Below, in pieces: positions 1-5,552 of a DNA stretch of 5,595 bases (position 1 is its first letter; each line of letters starts with the position of its first letter). A program made the translations under genes and the position numbers. The notes under the pieces were generated by a model. It saw only the letters and a list, made by a program, of their open reading frames with translations, had not been told where the DNA came from and did no database searches. Source of the DNA: an uncultured Sphingomonadaceae bacterium (lineage in GTDB: Bacteria; Pseudomonadota; Alphaproteobacteria; Sphingomonadales; Sphingomonadaceae); the NCBI GenBank assembly GCA_937920575.1, contig CAKZSF010000296.1, positions 1 to 5,595 on the forward strand, read 5' to 3'.

Positions 1-207
1 GATAACTACCTGATGTATATGCATTGGACACCAGCGAAGGAAGTCGAATCTCGGCAATACCCTCGTGCGCTACTCCCACAGTTCCTCGAGTACCTTGAGG
101 AAGATTGGATTCCGAACAACGCAGAACGGTACTTCAACCGGAGAGACCCAGCTGCCCTACCTCATATCGGCCACCTGCTTCCCAAACCCCCTCAAGCGCT
201 GGAATAG
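1..207 (+). CDS. 3' end of an unrecognised hypothetical protein (partial at left edge)
   Basis: The frame is open from the first base to a TAG stop at 205-207, giving 68 residues. The first in-frame ATG is at 13, but the frame continues upstream, so this is more likely the C-terminus of a longer protein than a complete 64-residue one. The peptide is rich in aromatic residues, proline and charged residues (for example YLEEDW, RYFNRRDP, and a proline-rich end LLPKPPQ). I recognise no motif, signal peptide or membrane segment. No convincing ribosome binding site precedes the ATG at 13. It uses codons such as CTA and AGA that look uncommon in the genes downstream, and GC is lower here (about 45% in the first 60 bases by hand count). 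It is separated from the packaging genes by 297 nt, so it is probably not part of that operon. A chance open frame cannot be excluded. Confidence 0.4.
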   Translation, partial: DNYLMYMHWTPAKEVESRQYPRALLPQFLEYLEEDWIPNNAERYFNRRDPAALPHIGHLLPKPPQALE

Positions 208-263
208 GCAAGCGTCCGCAACCCCGCCTGTGAATAACCCATCTGGTTAGAAAGTTGTTTCCT

Positions 264-278
264 ACAGCGTAACGCTGT
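264..278. promoter_or_regulatory. Perfect 15-bp palindrome, operator-like
   Basis: The arms ACAGCGT (264-270) and ACGCTGT (272-278) are exact reverse complements around a single central A. The symmetry stops at both ends (T263 versus G279). No T tract follows on either strand and the hairpin loop would be tiny, so it suits a dimeric repressor site better than a terminator. A TTGTTT hexamer lies just upstream (255-260) and TATACG just downstream (282-287), so the dyad may sit between -35 and -10 elements. The 21-bp spacing is too long for an ordinary sigma-70 promoter; MerR- and TetR-type sites can lie between promoter hexamers. The regulator is not in the window and its identity is inference. 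Confidence 0.45.
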
Positions 279-493
279 GTCTATACGAGTCGGCATGATG
301 GGAAATCTGCCAAGCGCGGATAACCCGACGAAATCACCTTTTCTGGCGTTCAACTGGCTTGCAATTCCCCTCTAATTTGCTCGGGTTTGTAAAAGACATA
401 AACGCCTAGAGAAACAGAACATCGCGATAGTGTGATTCGGCGCCTCCCCGGTTGTTTGGCTGGCCCACCACATTTTCGCATTTGCCCACAATC

Positions 494-497
494 GGAG
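494..497 (+). promoter_or_regulatory. Ribosome binding site fixing the small terminase start
   Basis: GGAG lies 7 nt before the ATG at 505. The upstream in-frame codons are open only back to a TGA at 433-435 and contain no ATG, GTG or TTG, so this site and the ATG at 505 define the start. Confidence 0.7.
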
Positions 498-504
498 ACA
501 ATCG

Positions 505-999
505 ATGGATCGCAAGCCATGCTGCGACGCGCAGGACCGCGCCGGTTGCCAGAATGCGGGCGATCGTCACGAATGGCATCAGGACTTCTTTGATGGATTG
601 GCAGAGACTTCCAATGTGAAGGCCGCGGCGAAGCACGCCAAGATTTCGACATCGCAGGTCTATCGCCTGAAGCGTGATGATCCGGAATTCGCCCGCAATT
701 GGGACGAGGCGCTTCTGCAGGGTTACGAGGCGCTCGAGCTAGAGACGCTTGATCGGTTGCGCCACGGCACGAAGGCCGACGGCCCCAAATATGACATCGC
801 CAATGCCCTGCGATTGCTGGCCATGCATCGGGAAAGTGTGACCAAGCATCGCGCGCTCAAGGCGGCCAACAATGAGGAGGCCATGATCCGCTCGATCAAC
901 GCCAAAATTTCTACGCTGCGTAAGGTCGAACAAACGGCGGTGCGCACAATCGAGCTGTTGCCTGACAAGCGCACCAAACCGCCGAAGGCACAAAGCTAA
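505..999 (+). CDS. terS: Terminase small subunit-like protein (GTA g1-like), helix-turn-helix
   Basis: This 164-residue protein occupies the small-terminase position directly before the large terminase. Residues about 24-66 look like a homeodomain-type helix-turn-helix of phage small terminases: W24, FF at 28-29, AAAKHAKIS at 40-48, then QVYRLKRDDPEFARNW at 51-66, with YRLKRDDPEF as the recognition-helix region. A helical segment follows (67-86, ending LDRLR). Residues about 122-145 are charged and heptad-like and may form the oligomerisation coiled coil. In the family, such proteins form rings that bind DNA and regulate the large subunit; that role here is by family and position. The first 25 residues hold C6, C7, C15, H22 and H25, an odd cluster. 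The start has a GGAG site 7 nt upstream. The stop is 3 nt before the terminase ATG, implying co-translation. Confidence 0.72.
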   Translation: MDRKPCCDAQDRAGCQNAGDRHEWHQDFFDGLAETSNVKAAAKHAKISTSQVYRLKRDDPEFARNWDEALLQGYEALELETLDRLRHGTKADGPKYDIANALRLLAMHRESVTKHRALKAANNEEAMIRSINAKISTLRKVEQTAVRTIELLPDKRTKPPKAQS

Positions 1000-1002
1000 C
1001 CT

Positions 1003-2337
1003 ATGCCAGGACGTGAATTGCGCGAGTGGCTGCTCACGCATGATGCAGCAACACGCATGCGATTGCTTGCTCAGCTAAACGAGGAAGAAAGGGCCGCCTT
1101 GAGCCACCACTGGCGCGTCTGGGCGCGGCCCGAGCAGCTGCCCCCGTCGGGTGACTGGCGCGTTTGGCTGGTCTGCGCCGGGCGCGGCTTTGGCAAGACC
1201 CGGCTAGGCGCGGAATGGGTGCGGCAGATTGCGCGCGAGACACCCGACGCGCGCATCGCCTTGGTGGGTGCCTCACTCGGTGAAGCGCGCACCGTTATGG
1301 TGGAGGGAGAAAGCGGCTTGCTGGATTGTTGCGCTGACGCGGAAAGACCAAAATTTGAGCCGTCACGGCACCAGTTGACCTTTGCCAACGGTGCTCGCGC
1401 CACGCTCTATTCGGCCGCAGAACCGGAAAGCTTGCGCGGCCCCCAACACAGCCATGCCTGGTGCGACGAGATCGCCAAATGGGACAATGCGAGTGAGCGG
1501 GCGATGCGCGCTTGGGACAATTTGCAGATGGGTTTGCGACTGACGGAAAGGCCGCTCACGCTCGCCACGACAACGCCGCGCAATGTGCCGCTGATGCATC
1601 GCCTGCTGAAGAATGAAACAAGTGGCACAGTCGCCGTCACGCGTGGGACCACGTTCGACAACGCAGGCAATTTGCCGGGCGCTTTTCTGGACGCGATGCG
1701 CAAAGATTTTGATGCCACGCGTCTGGGTCGGCAAGAGCTTTATGGCGAAATGCTCAGCGATCTGGACGGCGCGCTGTGGACGCGGGCTATCCTTGATCGA
1801 GCTGTCGCATCGAAAATGAAGGAAGACCTCAGTCGTGTGGTGGTTGCTGTCGATCCACCCGCCTCGGCCAAAGGTGACGCCTGCGGGATTATCGTAGCAG
1901 GCATAGGCGAGAGCGGCAGCGGACATGTGCTGGCTGACTGCACTGTCGAGAAGGCCAGCCCCGAACAATGGGCACTCGCCGTCGCCAACGCGGCCGAGCA
2001 TTGGCACGCCGACCGTGTCGTTGCCGAGGCCAATCAGGGCGGCGCCATGGTCAGCAGCGTGCTGCGCGCGGCAAGCGTCGCTTTGCCAGTGAAGCTGGTG
2101 CACGCCAGCCGCGGCAAGTCAGCGCGCGCAGAGCCGGTTGCCGCGCTCTATGAGGCTGGCCGGGTGGTGCACCACGCAATGTTTGCGCAGCTCGTAGACC
2201 AGCTGTGCGGCATGATCGTTGGCGGCGACTATCAGGGGCCAGGCCGATCGCCGGATAGGGCCGATGCGCTGGTCTGGGCGCTGACCGAATTGATGTTGAG
2301 CGGACGGGGCGGCCGGCCGCGCGTGAAGCAGATCTAA
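1003..2337 (+). CDS. terL: Terminase large subunit (DNA-packaging ATPase and nuclease, GTA g2-like)
   Basis: This 444-residue motor is predicted to dock on the portal, cut concatemeric or chromosomal DNA and translocate it into the prohead using ATP. The ATPase domain has a clear Walker A (GRGFGKTR, 60-67), a Walker B ending in D155-E156 (HAWCDE), and a coupling motif TTTPRN (189-194). The C-terminal RNase H-like nuclease domain shows D284 in VVVAVDPP, E342 in VVAEANQGG, and D421 in SPDRADALVWAL, which fit the acidic metal-binding triad. Length and motif order fit an intact GTA or HK97-type protein. The ATG lies 3 nt after the small terminase stop. The purine-rich GAAGG is 14 nt upstream, which is far, so translational coupling is likely. 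The gene ends 13 nt before the portal ATG. No frameshift or missing catalytic residue is seen. Confidence 0.95.
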   Translation: MPGRELREWLLTHDAATRMRLLAQLNEEERAALSHHWRVWARPEQLPPSGDWRVWLVCAGRGFGKTRLGAEWVRQIARETPDARIALVGASLGEARTVMVEGESGLLDCCADAERPKFEPSRHQLTFANGARATLYSAAEPESLRGPQHSHAWCDEIAKWDNASERAMRAWDNLQMGLRLTERPLTLATTTPRNVPLMHRLLKNETSGTVAVTRGTTFDNAGNLPGAFLDAMRKDFDATRLGRQELYGEMLSDLDGALWTRAILDRAVASKMKEDLSRVVVAVDPPASAKGDACGIIVAGIGESGSGHVLADCTVEKASPEQWALAVANAAEHWHADRVVAEANQGGAMVSSVLRAASVALPVKLVHASRGKSARAEPVAALYEAGRVVHHAMFAQLVDQLCGMIVGGDYQGPGRSPDRADALVWALTELMLSGRGGRPRVKQI

Positions 2338-2350
2338 CGAAGGAAAACCC

Positions 2351-3532
2351 ATGTCATTTCTTGATACGCTGACCACTGCCTTCAAAGGCGGGGGGACATC
2401 GCGCGCGCCCTTGGGACACGCCGGTTTCCTGCCCGAATGGGCGAGCCCCTTCCCTACTGAACCGCAAGTCGCGCCCTACGAATATTCCCGCTCTGTGAAG
2501 GATGCATTTCTGAACAACCCGGTTGCCCAGCGAGCCGTGCGGATCGCCGCTGAAGGGGTTGGTAGCGCGCCGCTGCAAGCCATTGAAGGGGGCGAGTTCA
2601 ACAATCTGATCACGACCACATCAATGGGCCAATCGCTGATCGAGACGCTGGCCGCCAATCTGCTGCTGCATGGGAATGCTTTCGTGCAGATCCTGAAAGA
2701 CGCATCGGGCAAGCCAGTGGAACTGTTTGCCTTGCGGCCCGAGCGCATTCGAGTGGAGAACGACCGCGACGGCTGGCCTGCCGCCTATTGTTACAAGGCT
2801 GGCAGCTCGGAGACGACCTTCCCGCTGCTGGACGCAGATGGATGGCCGAACATAATCCACATCAAGGCCTATCATCCGGGCAATGACCATTTCGGCGCAG
2901 GGTGTCTGATGGCCGCCGAACAAGCCGTCGCAATCCACAACGCGGCCAGCAAATGGAACCGTGCGCTGTTGGAAAACGCCGCACGGCCCTCGGGAGCGTT
3001 GGTCTACGAAGCGGGCGACCAAACGACCCTAACGCCCGACCAATTTGACCGGCTGAAACGCGAATTGGCAGAGGCCTTCACGGGCCAACCCAACGCGGGC
3101 AAACCCCTATTGTTGGAAGGCGGGCTGAAATGGCAATCGCTTTCGATGAGCCCGGCAGACATGGATTTTGCCGAGCTGAAAGCGGCCGCTGCACGCGACA
3201 TTGCGCTCGCTTTCGGGGTTCCGCCGATGCTGCTCGGTCTGCCCGGTGACAACACCTATTCGAACTACAAAGAGGCCAATCGCGCCCTTTGGCGACTGAC
3301 GTTGATCCCGCTCGCCGCCAAGATTCTGCGCGGGCTGCAAGAAGGTCTGGAGCCGTGGTTCCCCAATGCGCAGCTGGCCGTCGATCTCGACCGTGTACCC
3401 GCGCTTTCCGAAGACCGCGAACGACTGTGGTCACAAGTTAGCGAGGCCGATTTTCTGTCCGACAACGAGAAGCGCGAGCTGCTCGGCTTTGCCCCCAATG
3501 AAACACCCGAAAAGACTGGAGACAGCGCATGA
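2351..3532 (+). CDS. Phage portal protein, HK97 family (GTA g3-like)
   Basis: This 393-residue protein should form the ring at one capsid vertex through which DNA enters and to which terminase and tail connectors bind. Family hallmarks are visible: the N-terminal pattern with FLNNPVAQRAVRIAAEG (about 53-69), LLLHGNAF (104-111) followed by a strand and LRPERIRV, the segment FGVPPMLLG (288-296), and NTYSNY (301-306) followed by the long helix EANRALWRLTLIPL. These match the HK97-type portal family (Pfam Phage_portal) over its whole length, with no truncation. GAAGGA at 2339-2344 is 6 nt before the ATG and supports this start. The stop overlaps the next gene in an ATGA, so the downstream protein is probably translated by coupling. 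The residues in the ring that contact terminase cannot be assigned here. Confidence 0.95.
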   Translation: MSFLDTLTTAFKGGGTSRAPLGHAGFLPEWASPFPTEPQVAPYEYSRSVKDAFLNNPVAQRAVRIAAEGVGSAPLQAIEGGEFNNLITTTSMGQSLIETLAANLLLHGNAFVQILKDASGKPVELFALRPERIRVENDRDGWPAAYCYKAGSSETTFPLLDADGWPNIIHIKAYHPGNDHFGAGCLMAAEQAVAIHNAASKWNRALLENAARPSGALVYEAGDQTTLTPDQFDRLKRELAEAFTGQPNAGKPLLLEGGLKWQSLSMSPADMDFAELKAAAARDIALAFGVPPMLLGLPGDNTYSNYKEANRALWRLTLIPLAAKILRGLQEGLEPWFPNAQLAVDLDRVPALSEDRERLWSQVSEADFLSDNEKRELLGFAPNETPEKTGDSA

Positions 3533-3837
3533 CCCGCGAAGATATGATTGCCCGACTGATCGCACAGGCCAGCAATGAAGGCACCGATCTGGTCACGTTG
3601 CGGGCCATTGTGGAGGAAGCCAGCGAACTGGGCGCGGGCCGTGCTGTGGCGCGGCTGGGTCTGGCTGATGACAGTGCGCAGGACGATATCGATGAGTTGC
3701 GCGAACTGCTTCAGGCGTGGCGCGATGCGAAATCCAGCGCTTGGAAGGCGGCCATCGAATGGGCCGTGCGCGGCGTGTTGGCGCTGCTGTTGCTGGGCAT
3801 CGCGGTGCGGCTGGGCGTGCTGGGCATTTTCAAATGA
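3529..3837 (+). CDS. Small tail-anchored membrane protein, DUF6127-like, between portal and protease
   Basis: This is a 102-residue protein of unknown function. Residues 1-77 are hydrophilic and helical in character, with many acidic residues and a segment AIVEEASELGAGRA (26-39). A WRDAK motif (64-68) and W72 and W78 then lead into a single hydrophobic segment at about 79-101 (VLALLLLGIAVRLGVLGIF), ending in K102. The layout suggests a cytoplasmic N-terminal domain with a C-terminal membrane anchor. I recall similar proteins at this position in sphingomonad GTA-like clusters (DUF6127); this is recognition from memory, not a search. The ATG overlaps the portal stop (ATGA) and a GGAG (3518-3521) lies 7 nt upstream, so the start is secure. 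Its own stop overlaps the protease ATG. A membrane role in head assembly or release is possible but unproven. Confidence 0.85.
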   Translation: MTREDMIARLIAQASNEGTDLVTLRAIVEEASELGAGRAVARLGLADDSAQDDIDELRELLQAWRDAKSSAWKAAIEWAVRGVLALLLLGIAVRLGVLGIFK

Positions 3838-4280
3838 GCGGCGCCTGGCCACAAGCTGAAAGGGCCGCCACCCGGCTTGATCCTACCGAGCTGCGCCTTG
3901 CCGGTTACGCCGCGCTGTTCGGCATCGCCGATGCAGCTGGCGATGTCATTGCACCTTCCGCATTTGATCGGACTTTGCGCGCACGCCGCGATCCTTTGCC
4001 GTTGTTTTGGCAGCACAAACCTGATCAACGCATCGGCTGGATTTCGCTCGCACAACCTGATGAGAAGGGCCTGCAGGTGATCGCCGTGGTCGACAATCCG
4101 CATAGCCGCGCGGCGCAATTGCTGAAATCTGGCGCCGTGTCAGGCCTCAGCTTCGGCTATCGCGCAAGGCAGTTCGAAACGCTGCCCAAGGGTCGCCGCC
4201 TGATCGATATCGAACTGCTGGAAATCAGCGTGGTGTCGCACCCCTTGCAACACGGTGCGCGGGTTCATCTGTTGAACTAG
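3834..4280 (+). CDS. Prohead protease, HK97 gp4 / S78 (U35) family (GTA g4-like)
   Basis: This 148-residue serine protease would mature the capsid by removing the N-terminal arm of the capsid protein and degrading itself before packaging. Family motifs are clear: GYAALFG (24-30), D37 followed by APSAFDRTL (40-48), LFWQH with the catalytic His H61, RIGW (66-69), the nucleophile region SGLSFGY (103-109) with S106, and DIELLEISVVSHP (125-137) with E130 as the probable third acid. The start was placed at the ATG overlapping the previous stop (ATGA), because conserved sequence begins soon after it. Starting at 3717 would add 39 residues that are an out-of-frame reading of the upstream gene. There is no good ribosome binding site, which implies translational coupling. 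It is on the short side for the family but has the whole catalytic core. A 103-nt gap separates it from the capsid gene. Confidence 0.92.
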   Translation: MSGAWPQAERAATRLDPTELRLAGYAALFGIADAAGDVIAPSAFDRTLRARRDPLPLFWQHKPDQRIGWISLAQPDEKGLQVIAVVDNPHSRAAQLLKSGAVSGLSFGYRARQFETLPKGRRLIDIELLEISVVSHPLQHGARVHLLN

Positions 4281-4285
4281 CCCTG

Positions 4286-4320
4286 CACCTTCAAACCAAC
4301 CTCAAACCCAACTCCAACCT
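4286..4320 (+). promoter_or_regulatory. G-free, C-rich tract with short imperfect repeats before the hairpin
   Basis: There is no G in these 35 nt and 17 are C. It contains imperfect repeats: TCAAACCAAC (4291-4300), TCAAACCCAAC (4302-4312) and TCCAACC (4313-4319). In RNA it would be unstructured, directly between the protease stop and a terminator-like hairpin. C-rich, G-poor RNA is the general signature of Rho loading (rut) sites, so it may work with the hairpin. It could also simply be an unstructured spacer. Function is inference. Confidence 0.35.
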
Positions 4321-4343
4321 GCCGCCTCTTTGGGCGGCTTTTT
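4321..4343 (+). terminator. Intrinsic-terminator-like hairpin between protease and capsid genes
   Basis: GCCGCC (4321-4326) and GGCGGC (4333-4338) form a perfect 6-bp GC-only stem around a TCTTTG loop, followed at once by TTTTT (4339-4343). This is the canonical shape of a Rho-independent terminator. It lies inside what should be one head operon, 43 nt before the capsid start codon and 40 nt after the protease stop. It could partly end the upstream transcript, serve as an attenuator needing antitermination, or protect a processed capsid mRNA 5' end. The reverse strand has no T tract in a suitable place, so it acts, if at all, on the plus strand. Confidence 0.68.
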
Positions 4344-4368
4344 CGTGCCCGCTCTTGGGCTAACTCAG

Positions 4369-4376
4369 AAAGGTGA
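4369..4376 (+). promoter_or_regulatory. Strong ribosome binding site fixing the capsid start
   Basis: AAAGGTGA lies 7 nt before the ATG at 4384 and is the best Shine-Dalgarno sequence in the window. It chooses this ATG over an in-frame TTG at 4330, which lies inside the terminator hairpin and has no such site. It fits a gene whose product is needed in large amounts. Confidence 0.8.
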
Positions 4377-4383
4377 AAGCCCC

Positions 4384-5541
4384 ATGGAAATTGAAACCAA
4401 CCCAACTCCCCAGACCCCGGCGGAAACTGATGTCATGGCCGCAAGCTTTGATATCGTCTCGCGTCAAGACGCGGCGGAGCAATCGATCAAAGTGCTGCGC
4501 AGCGATGTCGATGAAGTGAAATCGCGGCTCGACCGTGTCAGCCGTGCAGCGTCGCGTCCGGCACTGGATGGCGTGCGCGACACCGTCGAAGTCAAAAGCT
4601 TTGTCGATGGCTATCTGCGCCAAGGCCGCGAGACTGAAGTCAAATCGATCAGCGGTGTGAACCCGGCTGATGGCGGTTATGCCGTGCCGCAGGAAATCGA
4701 TGCAATCATCGCATCCGAGCTGAAAGAAATCAGCCCGATCCGCCAATTGGCGCAAGTCGTGCAGACCGGGACTGCGGGCTATCGCAAGCTCGTTTCAACC
4801 GCAGGCATTGCCTCTGGCTGGGTATCCGAAACGGCCGCTCGTGCCGAAACCGGCACGCCACAATTTGCCGAGATCGCCCCGCCAACTGGCGAGCTCTATG
4901 CCAATCCGGCAGCCAGCCAGACAATGCTGGACGACACCGCATTCGATCTCGAAAGCTGGCTTGCGAGCGAAATCGCGATGGAATTTGCCCGCGCGGAAGG
5001 CGCTGCTTTTGTCGGTGGCTCGGGCATCGATCAGCCAGAGGGCTTTCTGTCCGCGCCAACCTCGACGGATAGCGATGTGAACCGCACATTTGGCACGCTT
5101 CAATATGTCGCAAGCGGTGATGCGTCAGGCTTTGACACAGACCCTGAGACACAATTGATCGATCTGGTTCACACGTTGAAAGCCGGCCACCGCCAAGGTG
5201 CAAGCTGGGTGATGAACTCGGCCACGCTATCCGAGGTGCGCAAGCTCAAAACCACCGATGGTGCATTCTTGTGGCAGCCGGGTTTGGTCGAAGGTCAGCC
5301 GGATCGCCTGCTTGGCTATCCAGTGGTCGAGGCGGAAGATATGCCCGATATTGCCGCCGGCGAATTCCCCATCGCGTTCGGCAATTTCAAGGCCGGCTAT
5401 CTGATCACTGAACGCAGCGCGACCAGCATTCTGCGCGATCCGTTCACCAATAAACCCTTCGTCCATTTTTATGCGACGAAACGGGTTGGCGGCCAGGTCC
5501 TCGATAGCGCAGCGATCAAGCTGCTGAAGATCGAGGCCTAA
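4384..5541 (+). CDS. Major capsid protein, HK97 fold (GTA g5-like)
   Basis: This 385-residue protein builds the icosahedral or oblate shell. Residues 1 to about 70 form a charged, helical, heptad-like arm (for example QSIKVLRSDVDEVKSRLDRV, 33-52) that acts as the built-in scaffold (delta domain) in this family. FVDGYLR (73-79) and the following linker lead to the shell-domain start GGYAVPQE (97-104). The maturation cut is expected between about residues 70 and 95, but the exact bond cannot be read. C-terminal hallmarks are LLGYPV (309-314), FGNF (332-335), RDPFTNKP (351-358) and FYATKRVGG (362-370). These are typical of GTA and HK97-like capsids. The start at 4384 follows a strong ribosome binding site. 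The gene is bracketed by hairpins at 4321-4343 and 5553-5580, suggesting separate control of its mRNA. The protein looks intact. Confidence 0.95.
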   Translation: MEIETNPTPQTPAETDVMAASFDIVSRQDAAEQSIKVLRSDVDEVKSRLDRVSRAASRPALDGVRDTVEVKSFVDGYLRQGRETEVKSISGVNPADGGYAVPQEIDAIIASELKEISPIRQLAQVVQTGTAGYRKLVSTAGIASGWVSETAARAETGTPQFAEIAPPTGELYANPAASQTMLDDTAFDLESWLASEIAMEFARAEGAAFVGGSGIDQPEGFLSAPTSTDSDVNRTFGTLQYVASGDASGFDTDPETQLIDLVHTLKAGHRQGASWVMNSATLSEVRKLKTTDGAFLWQPGLVEGQPDRLLGYPVVEAEDMPDIAAGEFPIAFGNFKAGYLITERSATSILRDPFTNKPFVHFYATKRVGGQVLDSAAIKLLKIEA

Positions 5542-5552
5542 GCGATCCTCAT

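Larger units (their letters stand above)
208..504. other. Intergenic leader upstream of the packaging operon
   Basis: This 297-nt stretch has no supportable gene on either strand. Minus-strand open frames reaching in from the small terminase gene look like shadows of it. GC across 1-480 is about 52% by hand count, lower than in sampled lines of the structural genes (55-68%). It contains a perfect 15-bp palindrome (264-278) and, at its end, the ribosome binding site of the small terminase. I looked for sigma-70 hexamers with a 16-18 bp spacer, a TTAA-N7-TTAA CtrA site and a GAAC/GTTC LexA box, and found none that convinced me. The operon promoter should lie here, but I cannot place it from sequence alone. 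Confidence 0.6.
505..5541 (+). mobile_element. HK97-type head and packaging module, probably the 5' part of a gene transfer agent cluster
   Basis: Six consecutive same-strand genes encode small terminase, large terminase, portal, a small membrane protein, prohead protease and major capsid. This is the order of genes g1 to g5 of the Rhodobacter-type GTA, including an extra small gene between portal and protease. No integrase, repressor, replication gene or attachment repeat is visible in the window. Composition and codon use appear host-like, as expected of a vertically inherited GTA. The right end is open: connectors and tail genes should follow. An HK97-like prophage with a similar head module is the alternative and cannot be excluded from this segment alone. 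Confidence 0.65.

Noticed and set aside
229..237. DnaA-box-like TGTGAATAA (reverse of TTATTCACA), with a related GGATAACCC at 318-326
   Set aside because: A single 9-bp match with no cluster of boxes and no AT-rich unwinding region is weak evidence. No replication gene is present.
359..415. Sigma-70 promoter using TTGCAA (359-364), TTGCTC (377-382) or TTGTAA (387-392) as -35
   Set aside because: None has a plausible -10 hexamer at a 16-18 bp spacing; the sequences there are CGGGTT, AAACGC and AGAAAC.
208..504. CtrA (TTAA-N7-TTAA) or LexA (GAAC/GTTC) regulatory sites upstream of the cluster
   Set aside because: I found no TTAA pair. The isolated GTTC near 348 and GAAC near 417 are not at the spacing of an alphaproteobacterial SOS box.
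1363..2103. Long minus-strand open frame (246 codons) opposite the large terminase
   Set aside because: It lies wholly within a gene with complete terminase motifs. Its product is rich in His, Cys and Arg with no recognisable domain, as expected for an antisense shadow in GC-rich coding DNA.
3717..3833. Upstream ATG extending the protease by 39 residues
   Set aside because: The extra residues are an out-of-frame reading of the membrane-protein gene and look non-native. The ATGA overlap at 3834 matches the coupling seen between the preceding genes.
3265..3852. Minus-strand open frame (195 codons) across the portal end, the small membrane protein gene and the protease start
   Set aside because: It spans three well-supported plus-strand genes, its product shows no domain, and no ribosome binding site is evident. 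It is a shadow.
4330..4383. TTG start adding 18 residues to the capsid protein
   Set aside because: It lies inside the terminator-like hairpin and has no ribosome binding site, whereas the ATG at 4384 has AAAGGTGA at ideal spacing.
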